From an uncultured Desulfobacter sp. (lineage in GTDB: Bacteria; Desulfobacterota; Desulfobacteria; Desulfobacterales; Desulfobacteraceae), in contig NZ_OY762229.1 in the NCBI RefSeq assembly GCF_963665355.1, positions 4,836,001-4,900,000 on the forward strand: a stretch of 64,000 nucleotides of DNA, in the 5' to 3' direction. Positions 42,640-53,082 of the stretch are shown here, in pieces. Numbering within the stretch: the first letter of the stretch is position 1; each line of letters begins with the position of its first letter. The notes under the pieces are model-generated. The model searched no databases, had not been told where the DNA came from, and saw nothing but the letters and a program-made list of their open reading frames with translations. A program made the position numbers and the translations under genes.

Positions 42640-44208
42640 AATCACCGGTCCGAACTCCTTCTTGGTAAAACCATTGCCCCTGGCCAATTCAATGATACCA
42701 ATCTTGGACGGGCAATGGATCAGCTTTTTCACGCAGGGACGCACAAAATTTTTTCTCAACTTTCCCAGAATGCCATCGGTTGTTTCAAGCTGGACACACG
42801 CTATCACCATTTTGACACTACATCCGTTTCAGTATTTGGTGATTACGATCACCCCGACCAACCTTTGAACATCACCTACGGATACAGTAAGGCCAAACGA
42901 CCGGATTTGAAACAATTCATGGTTTCTATGCTGTGCGTGGATCGTAACATTCCAATCATAGGAAAAACTCAGGACGGCAAGGTACTGGGCTCGTACTATT
43001 CCAGAACACCATAAGTTGTGCTTTTTAAAATTGAAAACCCACGATATCTTGTGGATTGCCCAGAGGTTCTGCTGATACCCAGTGCCGACGGCAACGCCTC
43101 GGACAAAACCCTCAATAACGAACTTCTGTCCAATATTTCAGCCCATATGGCCGAATATGGTTTTTCTCCCGGAGCATCCATTTATGTGGCCGATTCAGCC
43201 TTTGTAATCACTGATAATCTGACAGTTGCAGACAAGAACGGTATCCGCTTTTTGAGCCGACTACCGGCCAACTTCAGTGAGTGCAAGCGGGTCATATCGG
43301 AAGCTGTTTCGGCTGATGACTAGCAAGATATCGGGGTCTTGGCCGAAAGCCAAAGTGAAAAACGCCCTGCGGCCATCTATCGTCATTTCGATACAACGGT
43401 CACCATTGAAGATACATGTTACAGGGCAATTGTGGTTCATTCCAGCGCCAATGATAAAAGACGGCAAAAGCGTATTGATCGCATTATAAAAAACAGCAAG
43501 GACGAACTCGAAAAAACAATCAAGAATATGGTTTCCCAGCCCTTTAAATGCCGACCAGATGCTGAAATCGCGGCGGAAAAGTTGGCCAAGGCTACTGAAA
43601 CAAGCCTTCATAAAATGCGTGTGGACATTGCCGAAATACCCAAATACGGTAAAGGACGTCCCAAAACTGGAGAAGTCAGAAAGCCACAACGGATTGAATA
43701 TGATTTAAAAGTCACCATCGAAGACGATTCTGAAAAGATAGAGAAACTCAGGCTTGATGCAGGTTGCTTTGTACTCATTACCAATGTCCCGATTCAGGAT
43801 AAAGATCAGAACTGGTCGGGAGCTGAATTGCTTCGACTCTACAAAGAGCAAGACGGGATCGAAAAAAATTTCGGATTTCTTAAGGATCCCGCTATCGTTA
43901 ACGCTATATTCCTGAAAAAACCCCAGCGTGTGGAGGCCTTGGGATTGATCCTTCTTATTTCCCTCCTCCTTTGGCGCCTGGTTGAAAGAAATTTGAAGCT
44001 GTATGTAAAAAATACGGGCAATCTCTTGCCAGGATGGAAGAAGCAGTTAACCAGAACCCCCACATCCTTCATGATGACTACAAAATTTCTTAACATTTTA
44101 ATCATCACGGTTGGAAAACAGCGAAAATTGGCAAAACCTTTCAACAAAACACAACTTCAATATCTTGAGGCCTTGGAAGTAAACCCCAAATGCTTTGTTT
44201 CGCCATGA
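42640..44208 (+). pseudogene. IS1634-family transposase, 5'-truncated, with stop codons and an insertion
   Basis: All parts are in one frame. HRSELLLGKTIAPGQFNDTN starts the remaining text; about 100-130 N-terminal residues are gone. FDTTSVSVFGDY holds the first catalytic Asp, GNASDKT and YVADSAF the next conserved blocks. LRLYKEQDGIEKNFGFLKDP holds the final Glu. It is cut by TAA at 43012 and TAG at 43321. Between GKTQDG and DGNASDKT lies a 106-bp insertion flanked by 8-bp direct repeats. The element is inactive; its ends were not identified. A small frame to 44378 (FDEYLGKWNYRA) may be part of another transposase. Confidence 0.88.
42981..43086. mobile_element. 106-bp MITE-like element in the IS1634 transposase
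   Basis: The insert begins GGTACTGGG and ends CCCAGTGCC (8 of 9 bases inverted-complementary). GACGGCAA occurs directly before it (42973-42980) and directly after it (43087-43094), as an 8-bp target duplication. Removing insert and one duplicate restores the conserved text GKTQDGNASDKT. It encodes no protein. Confidence 0.75.
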
Positions 44209-44389
44209 TGAGGATACTCAACAGGTGTGCTGAATGTAAGGTAAAAGCTCATATTGTGCAAAAGACATATGAAATAGGAAGAAAATATTCAGAAGGTTTC
44301 AAAGAGAATATGAGAATTATTTTTGATGAATATTTGGGAAAATGGAATTACAGGGCACAACCGCTGAAACACAATTGAGTCTATGTTAT

Positions 44390-45373
44390 TTAATTTACAT
44401 CCCTAAGGGCTTTTGAACGAATAAAACAAGAAAATGCTATAAATACAATTGAAGATATCAAATAAATTGAAAAAATGGCCGCCATCCCTAAAGATTTAAC
44501 GGATATTAATGACAGGCCGACAATAACTTGAAACATTCCATATCCTGCTGAAACTATCCAATGAGGCGCTTTCATTTCATTAACCATCAATTGATATATA
44601 TGTCGTCGATGGGCTTTAAAAAGAAGTTCTTTATCTTTTAAACGGATGATCATTGTAGACAACTCATCAACATAAAACGGAAACATAAATCCAGCCATTA
44701 TAAAAAAATCTATTGCAGAATGGGTCATAAAAATAGTTAAGCAGGAAAAAACAAATCCTATTAAAATACTGCCTATATCTCCTAAGAAAACTCTTGCTTT
44801 TGGAAAATTAAAAGAAAGAAAGCCGATGCAGGAAGCAGAGATGCAAACACAGAAGGTAATATAATTGGCATCTACTTTGATATATTTTCCATAACCTGCC
44901 AGCAGGAGAAAACCGACCAAGCCGGTTATCCCAGCAATTCCATCAATTCCGTCCATAAAATTGTAAAAATTTGAAGTGCCTACAATAAATATGGATAGAG
45001 GAATATTTAGCAGACAGAAAGGTCCTACTATATTTACAGGTTTAGATAAAAATAAAAGAAAGCATAGGCTGCAACAAAAATGGACAAACAGACGCTTCTT
45101 TGCTGTGAATTTGTATCGATCTCCACCCCAGAGGCTTGCAATAGAGATGACCAGAGCTGGTAACCATAAAAAAAAAGCTATTTTTAGAAATAATGAAGCT
45201 ACAAGAATAGCAAAAAGAATCCCGATTCCGGCACCTTTGCATACTTTTCTGTTATGGGAACTTCTGTGATTTGGAAGATCCATCATGCCCATTTTTTCCC
45301 CAAACAAAATAAGCATCCAAGCGCCTCCAAGGCCTAATAAAAAACATAAAAATACTAATATAGATTCTTTCAT
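44390..45373 (-). CDS. undecaprenyl-phosphate sugar-1-phosphate transferase (WecA/MraY-like, GT4)
   Basis: A 327-residue polytopic membrane protein with about ten helices. MDLPNHRSSHNRKV near residue 33 and NFMDGIDGIAGITG near 145 (Asp-rich Mg site) are the family hallmarks, with RVFLGDIGSILIGF near 195 and HRRHIYQ near 255. It starts O-antigen or capsule repeat units by moving a UDP-sugar phosphate to undecaprenyl phosphate. Two bases separate it from the epimerase upstream, so the two form an operon. The flanking IS debris suggests a shortened polysaccharide cluster. Confidence 0.92.
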   Translation of the reverse strand: MKESILVFLCFLLGLGGAWMLILFGEKMGMMDLPNHRSSHNRKVCKGAGIGILFAILVASLFLKIAFFLWLPALVISIASLWGGDRYKFTAKKRLFVHFCCSLCFLLFLSKPVNIVGPFCLLNIPLSIFIVGTSNFYNFMDGIDGIAGITGLVGFLLLAGYGKYIKVDANYITFCVCISASCIGFLSFNFPKARVFLGDIGSILIGFVFSCLTIFMTHSAIDFFIMAGFMFPFYVDELSTMIIRLKDKELLFKAHRRHIYQLMVNEMKAPHWIVSAGYGMFQVIVGLSLISVKSLGMAAIFSIYLISSIVFIAFSCFIRSKALRDVN

Positions 45374-45375
45374 TC

Positions 45376-46374
45376 TTATTTTGCGTTAAACAGGCTTGTT
45401 ATTGTGTATTTGTGCTTGAATTTTGTTGCTAACATACGTTGATTGTTAATTACAATATCCTTGACAAGCTTATGATGGCAGGATGAAATGAACTGTTTTT
45501 TAGAGGGAAAACAAAACTGTGCTATTTGGCTTGCTACATTAATCAGTTGCAATGGAATCGTACAGACAGGCTTTTTACAGACTTTGGGTTTTGAGTTCAT
45601 AATGTGAATCATCTCATTGAACGAGCAGGGTTTATGATCACATATATTCATAACACTGCAGGTGTTTTTTGAATTGTCCGCCTTGATACGGTATAGAATA
45701 AAATCAACCAAATTCTTTCGATCAAGGACAGAAAGCTGCTGTTGACCCGAGCCATATTTTAAATAAAGCAGTTTCCCAGGTGAACAAATTCGTTTTTCCA
45801 AATTTACAGTCCAGTCAATATCATATACCGGTGCTAATCTCAGAATATCAAGTTTTCTTATATTCCCAGCTTCAAATAGTGCCCTCAATTTGATTTCTGC
45901 TTCAAGTTTGCTTTTTGCATATGCGTTGGTCGGATCGCATTGATGGGTTTCGTCAAAATTAATGCTATCGTTTTCACCATATACACAGATTGAAGATAAA
46001 AAAATAAAATAAAGATTCGAATTGGTGTTTCCACCAATTTTTGCAAGCATCATGGATGCTTGATGATTGATGTTATCATATAAGACGTCCGGTATGGGGC
46101 GAAACGGTTTTTGATGCGCAATCCCTGCACAATGAAGAATTAGATCTGGTTGCCTATCCCTACAGATTTTTCCTATCATCTTTGTATCAGAAATGTCTAC
46201 TTTTATATGCTCAAAATTTTTTATACTCTTTTGTTGCTTATTCGTCGACCGACTTACTCCAATCACTTGATATCCACACTGACACAAAGCTCTTGATATA
46301 GTTGAGCCAAGAAAACCTGTTGCTCCTGTAACAAGAACTGTTTTTATTTCAGGAGCAACACCTCTTTTTGTCAT
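45376..46374 (-). CDS. NAD-dependent nucleotide-sugar epimerase/dehydratase
   Basis: A 332-residue extended short-chain dehydrogenase. Rossmann motif VTGATGFLGSTISRAL near residue 15; the Ser of the triad in FLSSICVYGEND near 125 and the Tyr/Lys pair in NAYAKSKLEAE near 150. Similar proteins next to WecA-like transferases convert UDP-GlcNAc-type sugars for O-antigen. The exact reaction is not fixed by sequence. It is first in the two-gene unit. Confidence 0.9.
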   Translation of the reverse strand: MTKRGVAPEIKTVLVTGATGFLGSTISRALCQCGYQVIGVSRSTNKQQKSIKNFEHIKVDISDTKMIGKICRDRQPDLILHCAGIAHQKPFRPIPDVLYDNINHQASMMLAKIGGNTNSNLYFIFLSSICVYGENDSINFDETHQCDPTNAYAKSKLEAEIKLRALFEAGNIRKLDILRLAPVYDIDWTVNLEKRICSPGKLLYLKYGSGQQQLSVLDRKNLVDFILYRIKADNSKNTCSVMNICDHKPCSFNEMIHIMNSKPKVCKKPVCTIPLQLINVASQIAQFCFPSKKQFISSCHHKLVKDIVINNQRMLATKFKHKYTITSLFNAK

Positions 46375-46687
46375 AATTTTAAGCTTCTGTTAACATTCTA
46401 ACTTTAACATAGCCATATCAACGCGGCAGTAAATACAATGTCCTTATCCATATCTTAGGATATATAGGAATAAATTCTGGAACGTAAGTGAAAAAATAAA
46501 AACACCTGAAAAATTTATGCGGATAATTTTCGCTATGGAGGTGCGGCCCGGATATGAAACGGCTCTGCATTTTAAAGCAGACTATGGTAAAGATCAGTTG
46601 CGGTTTGCCATAGATGATCCGATATCCGGGACCGCTCGGATTTGTTGTTTCGCCAATTTGAAAACAATTTCACTTTTGTCAGTTGTT
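46375..46687. other. intergenic stretch without supported gene
   Basis: A rightward frame from 46517 (MRIIFAMEVRPGYETALHF) is open but overlaps the ComEA-like gene on the other strand and matches nothing known. No RNA or repeat was seen. Confidence 0.4.
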
Positions 46688-46969
46688 TCAGTTATCATTA
46701 ACGCAAATTTGATCCTTATTCGCCTCAAATACCTTGGTACCGATTCCCTTGACCTTCATAATATCTTCTATCTTTGTAAAGGGCGTACTTTTACGAAATT
46801 CTATCATCCTGTCAGCAAGGGCATCTCCAACATATTTGAGAGTTGTCAGTTGTTGTTTAGACGCGGTATTAATATTCAATTTCTTTGAGTCAGCCATCGC
46901 CGACAAGGTACAAAGGGTTACCATCACACAAACCAGAATACAAAGACTTCTTTTTAACTTTGTTTCCAT
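46688..46969 (-). CDS. ComEA-like helix-hairpin-helix DNA-binding protein
   Basis: A 93-residue secreted protein. Signal peptide of about 27 residues (ending LSAMA), then the HhH pair: LNINTASKQQLTTLKYVG and the second hairpin VKGIGTKVFEANKDQICV. GGAGGACGT precedes the ATG. ComEA-type proteins bind incoming DNA at the envelope in natural uptake; whether uptake machinery exists here is unknown. cinA elsewhere in the window is not evidence by itself. Confidence 0.9.
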   Translation of the reverse strand: METKLKRSLCILVCVMVTLCTLSAMADSKKLNINTASKQQLTTLKYVGDALADRMIEFRKSTPFTKIEDIMKVKGIGTKVFEANKDQICVNDN

Positions 46970-47236
46970 ACGTCCTCCAAATTATATTGGTATTAAAAAG
47001 TCTGCATTTTTGTCTTACAGACGTGAAACGCAATTCTAATCAATATGAATATGGTGAAGATGAAATTGAACAAAACAAATATCGAAAAAGAATCAGATCA
47101 AAACACAACGTAAATAATTTATAAATACAAGTCATTCTCTTTTAATAAAAATCTAATAGAATATCAATGCTTTTTTGCTTGTGTGGCATGACAAATACAT
47201 ATACAGAACCATTTTGAACACAGAGCACTTATCTGA

Positions 47237-48163
47237 TCATGAATGCAATGCATGCTTCAGGTCCTGCGGGGTATGGATTATGTTGTGTTTAATCCCTAAA
47301 ATTTGGGCGGCTGTTTTTATGGCGTTGGTGAAAGATCCCCCTGACTGTCTCAGATCTTTCAGGGAATATGCCCCCCTTGATTTTGATAATTTCTCGCCAT
47401 TTTTACCCAACACAAGATCATGATGAATAAATCGGCATGCCGGAAATGAGGTGAAGCCAAAACATCGGGCAAGATAAATCTGGGCGGCAGTGGAGAAGAG
47501 CAGGTCTTGGCCCCGGACAATAAAATTGATACCTCCTTGTTCGTCTTCCAAAAGACTTGCCAGATGGTAACTGGGTTGATCATCCTTGCGCCACAGAATG
47601 AAGTCACCCAGTTCCCGGGCCAGGTCAATGTTCTGATTGTTAACTTGAATGGATGTATTATCATCCACCCTTAATCGGACGACATGTGAACCTGGCTTAA
47701 ATAAAAGACCCGCATTTCGGCATATGCCCGGATACAGTCCATTGGAAGATACTTTTTTTATGGATGCCCGGCTGCACCGGCACACAAAACTATTTTTTTC
47801 TTTTTTATCAAGCTCCTGTAAACGATCCCGATAATATTCCTTTTTTTCGTTCAAAGAAAAGTTTTGATAGAAATCATCCGGTCCAGTAGGCCCTGTATCC
47901 CAGTCTATACCCAGCCAGTCAAGGCTGGTGAAAATATCTTCAAGCACATCAGGCCTGAAACGGATGCCGTCCATATCATCAATGCGTAACTGAAGACTTC
48001 CGTTCCGGCTTCTGACAATGGCCCAGGTTACCAGAAAGTTTACGGCATTTCCAATGTGCAAAAAGCCGCTGGGGGTTGGTGCAATGCGTGAAACCGGCTT
48101 GGACGGTACCTTGGAAAGGCACACAGGCAAAACGCTTTCAATGGTTGTGAAGTGCTCCTGCAA
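47237..48163 (-). CDS. gluQ: glutamyl-Q tRNA(Asp) synthetase
   Basis: A 308-residue truncated class I synthetase lacking the anticodon domain. HIGH-type motif APTPSGFLHIGN near residue 27 and KMSKS-type GEKLSKSRGA near 260. A Zn site is made by CRCSRAS and LYPGICR (near 118-140), as in GluQ. It attaches glutamate to queuosine in tRNA-Asp. The first codon is TTG; a GTG 13 codons later is an alternative start. Queuosine use fits a QueG-like gene in the window, but that one is not in a tRNA context. Confidence 0.93.
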   Translation of the reverse strand: MQEHFTTIESVLPVCLSKVPSKPVSRIAPTPSGFLHIGNAVNFLVTWAIVRSRNGSLQLRIDDMDGIRFRPDVLEDIFTSLDWLGIDWDTGPTGPDDFYQNFSLNEKKEYYRDRLQELDKKEKNSFVCRCSRASIKKVSSNGLYPGICRNAGLLFKPGSHVVRLRVDDNTSIQVNNQNIDLARELGDFILWRKDDQPSYHLASLLEDEQGGINFIVRGQDLLFSTAAQIYLARCFGFTSFPACRFIHHDLVLGKNGEKLSKSRGAYSLKDLRQSGGSFTNAIKTAAQILGIKHNIIHTPQDLKHALHS

Positions 48164-48180
48164 AGTTGTCTACCCTTGGG

Positions 48181-49839
48181 TTATTTATATTTTGCTCGGA
48201 TATCTTTTTTAGATATCTTGCCCACCGATGTTTTGGGAATTTGTTCATTAAGGACAATTTTAGAAGGAATCCCATATTTGGGGATTTGGCCGTTATCAAC
48301 ATATTTCATGCAAAACTCCTGAATATCAGTGTCTTTAATTTTACCCTGAAAACCGTCCCGGACTACTACCATAGCCAAAGGACGCTCACCCCATTTTTCA
48401 TCGCTGACACCGACCACGGCCACCTCGGATACGGCTTCATGCCGTGATATGATATCCTCAATTTCCAAGGACGAAACCCATTCCCCACCGGTTTTAATGA
48501 CATCCTTGAGGCGATCCGTAATTTTTAAATACCCTTCGGGATCAATCACACCGATATCACCGGTGTGGAGCCAGCCGTTTTCCCACAACTGTGCTGATTT
48601 AATTTCATCCTTGACATATCCCTGGGTCAGCCAGGGCGAACGGACAACGACTTCTCCGGCGGTCTGGCCGTCATGGGGAACCGGTTTGAAGTTAGAATCC
48701 ACCACTTCCAAGCGAACATTGGTAATTGGCAGGCCCGTTTTACAGCGGATCTCCACAAGCTCATCTTCGTTTTTATCCATGAGATAGGGTTTTATATTGG
48801 CCACTGTAAGCACAGGACACGTTTCTGACATGCCGTAAGCTGTATAAAGATTGATATTATTTTCCAAGCCTTGTTTGCATAACCCTTGGGACAAAGCGGA
48901 GCCACCGATAAGAACCTTCCAGCCATTCAGATTTACTTTGGAGATCGCAGGGCAGGTCACCAGCATGTTGATGATGGTGGGCACGCAATGGGAAAAGGTA
49001 ACTTTCTCAGTTACAATAAGTTTGAGAATCGTCTCGGGTTCATAACGTCCGGGATATACCTGCTTGGCACCCAGCATGGTCATCAGATAGGGCATACCCC
49101 AGGCATGGACATGAAACATGGGGGTCAGCGGCATATATACATCCCCAGAATTTAAACTGGCCTGGGATTGGTATGCCGTCAGTCCGGACATCACCCCATA
49201 GGTGTGAAGCACCAGCTGGCGGTGGCTGAAAAATACACCCTTGGGAAGGCCGGTGGTACCGGTGGTGTAAAAAGTGGTGGCCATGGTATTTTCGTCAAAA
49301 TCAGGGAAATCATATTCACATGGGGCGTCGGACATCAACGCTTCATATTCACCGGCAAAGTTCATGTCCGATTCAGGGGTCTGCCCCTTATCCGTAATAA
49401 GCACCACATGCTTAACCGTTTCAAACCGGTCTTTGACACTGGACAGCAAAGGCAAAAATTCCTCATTCACCAGGATCACATCGTCTTCAGCATGGTTGAT
49501 GGTGTAAATCAGTTGTTCCGGAGTTAGCCGGATGTTGATTGTATGCAACACCGCACCCATCATGGGAACAGCGAAGAAACATTCAAGATACCGATGTGAA
49601 TCCCAGTCCATCATGGCTACGGTGTCACCGGGTTTCACACCGAGCGTTGTGAGCATGTTGGCAAGCTTTCTTACCCGTTGCCCAAAATCTTTGTAAGTGT
49701 AGCGCATCAGATCACGGTAGATGATTTCCTGGTCCGGAGAATAGATCAAAGGGGTTTCAAGCAAATTTTTAATCAGCAGGGGATAGTTATATGCATCCTT
49801 GCAAGGCTCAATCAGTCTGGTGGTGGTAATATGGGGCAT
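48181..49839 (-). CDS. long-chain acyl-CoA ligase (AMP-binding)
   Basis: A 552-residue ANL-superfamily enzyme activating fatty acids through acyl-AMP. P-loop TTFYTTGTTGLPKGVFFSHR near residue 178, YGMSETCP near 340, WLHTGDIGVIDPEGYLKITDRLKD near 425 and the C-terminal Lys motif VGKISKKDIR at the end. AAAGGA upstream of the ATG. Closest in style to medium/long-chain FadD-like proteins of Deltaproteobacteria. Followed by gluQ 18 bases downstream on the same strand. Confidence 0.94.
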   Translation of the reverse strand: MPHITTTRLIEPCKDAYNYPLLIKNLLETPLIYSPDQEIIYRDLMRYTYKDFGQRVRKLANMLTTLGVKPGDTVAMMDWDSHRYLECFFAVPMMGAVLHTINIRLTPEQLIYTINHAEDDVILVNEEFLPLLSSVKDRFETVKHVVLITDKGQTPESDMNFAGEYEALMSDAPCEYDFPDFDENTMATTFYTTGTTGLPKGVFFSHRQLVLHTYGVMSGLTAYQSQASLNSGDVYMPLTPMFHVHAWGMPYLMTMLGAKQVYPGRYEPETILKLIVTEKVTFSHCVPTIINMLVTCPAISKVNLNGWKVLIGGSALSQGLCKQGLENNINLYTAYGMSETCPVLTVANIKPYLMDKNEDELVEIRCKTGLPITNVRLEVVDSNFKPVPHDGQTAGEVVVRSPWLTQGYVKDEIKSAQLWENGWLHTGDIGVIDPEGYLKITDRLKDVIKTGGEWVSSLEIEDIISRHEAVSEVAVVGVSDEKWGERPLAMVVVRDGFQGKIKDTDIQEFCMKYVDNGQIPKYGIPSKIVLNEQIPKTSVGKISKKDIRAKYK

Positions 49840-49977
49840 GGCGTGTCCTTTATTAATGAATTAATATCTGAGACATTCATAATTAAAGCACGGGAAGAAA
49901 AAAATAGGCCAGCCCCCTAAATGCATGTATGTCATGGACTTAAATATGTGTAGGTTTGACACCTACATGAATAATGG

Positions 49978-50652
49978 TTATTCATCGCCTTTAAACACAC
50001 CGGTCTCCACCCATATTGCTGCATGGCGGATCAATGTGCTGGCATTTTTCAAGTGCAGTTTTTCCTTGATTCGTTCACGGTATGTTCCCACCGTCTTGAT
50101 GCTGATGTTTAAACGCATGGCAATTTCTTTTGATGTCAGACCACACCCGATCATTTTGAAAATCTCAAGCTCCCGGTCGGTAATGGCGGCCAACGGGGAG
50201 GCTTGTTCCGGTGTAGGCTGTCTGGTGAACACATTCAACAGACGACTCATAATTCTGCTGCTGACATGAATCTGACCATTGAGAATGCTGCGAATGGCTG
50301 AGACAACAGATTCCGATGCCTCCTGTTTCATAAGATACCCTTTGGCCCCGGCCAAAAGGCAGCGTTCAGCATGAAGCGCCTCATCATGCATGGAAAGAAC
50401 CAATGTACGGCAGAAGCTGTAATTCTCATGAATCTGGCAAACCAGATCAAAACCGGAACTGTTTTTTAAGGACAGATCCACAATGGCCAGATCCGGACGG
50501 TATGAAGCAACAAGCCCGAGGGCCGGTTCCACATCTTCGGCTTCAGCACAGACCGAAAGATCAGGTTCGCTATTGATCATATCCTTCATCCCCATTCTGA
50601 AAATAGGGTGGTCTTCCACAATCAGGATATTGCCGGATATCTTTGTTTTCAT
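49978..50652 (-). CDS. LuxR/NarL-type response regulator
   Basis: About 224 residues. ATG 50652 overlaps the kinase stop by 4 bases (ATGA). Receiver domain 10-125: acidic pair in VEDHPIFRMG, phosphoacceptor Asp in LAIVDLSLKNSSG, Lys in GAKGYLMKQE. HTH 155-220: LTDRELEIFKMIGCGLTSKE and ISIKTVGTYRERIKEKL. It is the partner of the kinase immediately upstream. Targets are unknown; the acyl-CoA ligase downstream is 140 bases away. Confidence 0.95.
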   Translation of the reverse strand: MKTKISGNILIVEDHPIFRMGMKDMINSEPDLSVCAEAEDVEPALGLVASYRPDLAIVDLSLKNSSGFDLVCQIHENYSFCRTLVLSMHDEALHAERCLLAGAKGYLMKQEASESVVSAIRSILNGQIHVSSRIMSRLLNVFTRQPTPEQASPLAAITDRELEIFKMIGCGLTSKEIAMRLNISIKTVGTYRERIKEKLHLKNASTLIRHAAIWVETGVFKGDE

Positions 50653-52874
50653 AGCTGGTCTCCAAGGACAGGCAGTTCCAGGCATACCCGGGTACCTGTT
50701 TGCCCGGCCCGGTCTATGCTCAATTTCCCCCCGATACGGGCAGCCCTGTAGGACATGATTCTGATACCAAGTCCAGTGTGGCTGATGGCCGGGTCAAATC
50801 CTGACCCATTATCTGTTATAGTCAATCGGATCCGACCCTGGTATTTATCAAGGCAGATCCTGATCCGGGTGCAATCGGCATGCTTGGCCGCGTTATGAAC
50901 CGCCTCATGGGCGATATAGTATACATGGGTGGCAATGTTATTGTCCTTAAATAGTGGACTTATCCCCTGATCAGGCATGCTGTCAAGGGCGCATTCAATC
51001 CTGAAAACATTTTTCACATAGCGCACCAGGTCCTCAAGGGAGTCGTCAAACCTTCTGTCTTCAAGATTAACCGGAGACAATCCCCGGGACAGGTTTCTGG
51101 TTTTTTCTATGGCATCAAGAATCAACTCTCTGATTTTATGCGTACGTTCGGTATCTTCCTTGAGACCGCTTCCTTGCTGCCCCAGACGTTTTTCCAGCAT
51201 TTTAACCATAAACTCAATGCCGATAAGCTGGGGACATAAATCATCGTGCAGGGACATGGCTATTTTCTGACGTTCATTCTGGGAAATATCCAGGATTTCA
51301 CGCTCAAGCCGCCGGGATTCCGTAATATCCTCCATGGCCCCCAGGATACAGGCCTCTTCCCACAAGGTGACACCTTCCCCTGAAATCAGGCCCTGGCGCA
51401 ACAGTCCTGATGCAGTTAAAAAAACCATCTCGCGATTAACCACAGCCCGCCGTTTTTTAATGTCGCCTAACAAAATCCTGCCTTCTTGCCGATTTTGGAA
51501 AAAAGCAAGGGTTAAAAGTTCCTGGCCGACCAGATCCAACAGATTGTGGCCGGTGATTTTCAAAAAACTGTCGTTGACATTAAGAATTTTGCTGCTGTCA
51601 AGGGTAGCAATAAACATGCCCGATGGACTGGAGCGAAACGCCTTGGAAAACATCTCTTCGGAGAGTTTTAAAGCCTGCTCATTTCTTTTCCTTTGCAAAA
51701 TCTCTTCCTGAAGCTTTCTGGAGGAGCGTTCAAGTGTATCCATAAAACGGTTGAAATAACCGGCAAGCTGGCCAATCTCATCTTTGGACGTTACCGGCAT
51801 ACGTACGCTGAAATCACCGGATGCGCCCTGATCAAACCTGGTCATCAGTGCACGCAAGGGTCTTACCACCGACGCATTGATCCAGAATGAAAAAGCAAAA
51901 ACCAGAAAAGATATCAGGACCACAATGGCAACAATAACGGTTTTTACTGTGTTCAAAGGAGCGTAAATTTCATCCAGGAGACTGGTGGAAACGACGATCC
52001 AGTCATATTCGGGAATATAGTTAAAGATGGCCAGTTTTTTCCGGGGAAACGAATCCCCCGGATTTTTCCAGGAGTAGATAATTCGCCCTGTTTTCATCCG
52101 GCATATGGCTTGTACCCATAAATTTCCATCCCGGTCTCTGTCATCATAGTAGTTACCGCTGATATGGGGATGGACAATCACGTTTCCTTTGCTGTCTATG
52201 ATATACGTGTATCCGCTTTTGCCAAATTTAAGTTTCAGGATACTGTCACGAAAATCATCCACATTGATAAGTTCCCTGAACTCTTCCCTGTACGAGGAAA
52301 CCGCAATGATCCAGTCCCAGGGTTCAAAATACGACATATACATAGCTTTGGGTCGTTTCTCCCGTTCTCCGGGATTCTTCCATTCATATTCCAGATAACC
52401 CCGTTTTTTTTGAATCATTAGGCGGACAAATTCTCTGTCCATAAAGCGCTTTCCGGCAACGTCGGGCTGGGGGTGTTCGGCTGCGATCCCCTGGGAGCTG
52501 ACACAAAAAATATATCCCGTACGGCCAATGGTCTGGGAAAACAGCAATTTTCTGCAAAGAACCTTGGCGTCTGATTCTGTCAGCGCACCATTCATGGTCT
52601 GTTTATATATGGCTGCCACAATCTCCTTGTTTTTTTCGGCCACGGCACGCAAATGATTTTTAATGGAGGTAGAAGCTGCAGTTTCCACCATGTTTCCGAT
52701 GGAAAGAGTGGCATTGGTCAGTTCACTTTCAATGTGGGCCTGTATGGTTTTTTGAACCTGAAAAATAATAATGATACCACCAACGAGAAGTGCTGACAGA
52801 AAGGCAATGGTATATGCTCCCAGCAATTTTGACCGGATTCTAAGGTTGTTGACAAATTCAATGATTTTGGTCAT
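50649..52874 (-). CDS. dCache-HAMP-PAS sensor histidine kinase (HisKA_3)
   Basis: A 741-residue membrane kinase. First helix near 20-40; periplasmic double-Cache region about 45-310, with two similar sub-repeats (GRTGYIFCVSSQG..; GKSGYTYIIDSKGNVIVHPH). Second helix about 315-335 and HAMP to about 390. A PAS domain follows (about 410-520). HisKA_3 box ERQKIAMSLHDDLCPQLIG near 540 contains the phosphoacceptor His. The HATPase has DNGSGFDP and GLGIRIMSYRA near 690. dCache domains bind small organic acids or amino acids. It pairs with the overlapping NarL-type regulator. Confidence 0.95.
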   Translation of the reverse strand: MTKIIEFVNNLRIRSKLLGAYTIAFLSALLVGGIIIIFQVQKTIQAHIESELTNATLSIGNMVETAASTSIKNHLRAVAEKNKEIVAAIYKQTMNGALTESDAKVLCRKLLFSQTIGRTGYIFCVSSQGIAAEHPQPDVAGKRFMDREFVRLMIQKKRGYLEYEWKNPGEREKRPKAMYMSYFEPWDWIIAVSSYREEFRELINVDDFRDSILKLKFGKSGYTYIIDSKGNVIVHPHISGNYYDDRDRDGNLWVQAICRMKTGRIIYSWKNPGDSFPRKKLAIFNYIPEYDWIVVSTSLLDEIYAPLNTVKTVIVAIVVLISFLVFAFSFWINASVVRPLRALMTRFDQGASGDFSVRMPVTSKDEIGQLAGYFNRFMDTLERSSRKLQEEILQRKRNEQALKLSEEMFSKAFRSSPSGMFIATLDSSKILNVNDSFLKITGHNLLDLVGQELLTLAFFQNRQEGRILLGDIKKRRAVVNREMVFLTASGLLRQGLISGEGVTLWEEACILGAMEDITESRRLEREILDISQNERQKIAMSLHDDLCPQLIGIEFMVKMLEKRLGQQGSGLKEDTERTHKIRELILDAIEKTRNLSRGLSPVNLEDRRFDDSLEDLVRYVKNVFRIECALDSMPDQGISPLFKDNNIATHVYYIAHEAVHNAAKHADCTRIRICLDKYQGRIRLTITDNGSGFDPAISHTGLGIRIMSYRAARIGGKLSIDRAGQTGTRVCLELPVLGDQL

Positions 52875-53082
52875 GCAAAATAAAAAACCTTATAACATGC
52901 TAAACCAAAGGGACAAACCATAAGCTCATAAAAATTAAATTATGAACATTTATCAGGCCATATCACCAAAGTCCAACTGATTTTATCTTGAGTTGATGAG
53001 GAAAATCTAACCTTATGATAAGGTACAAAATAAAAAACATTGACAATGAGGACTGTCTTGGGTAGTATCCGACTTCGTTTGT

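Noticed and set aside
46517-46888. 123-codon plus-strand frame
   Set aside because: Overlaps the ComEA-like gene in antisense and matches nothing.
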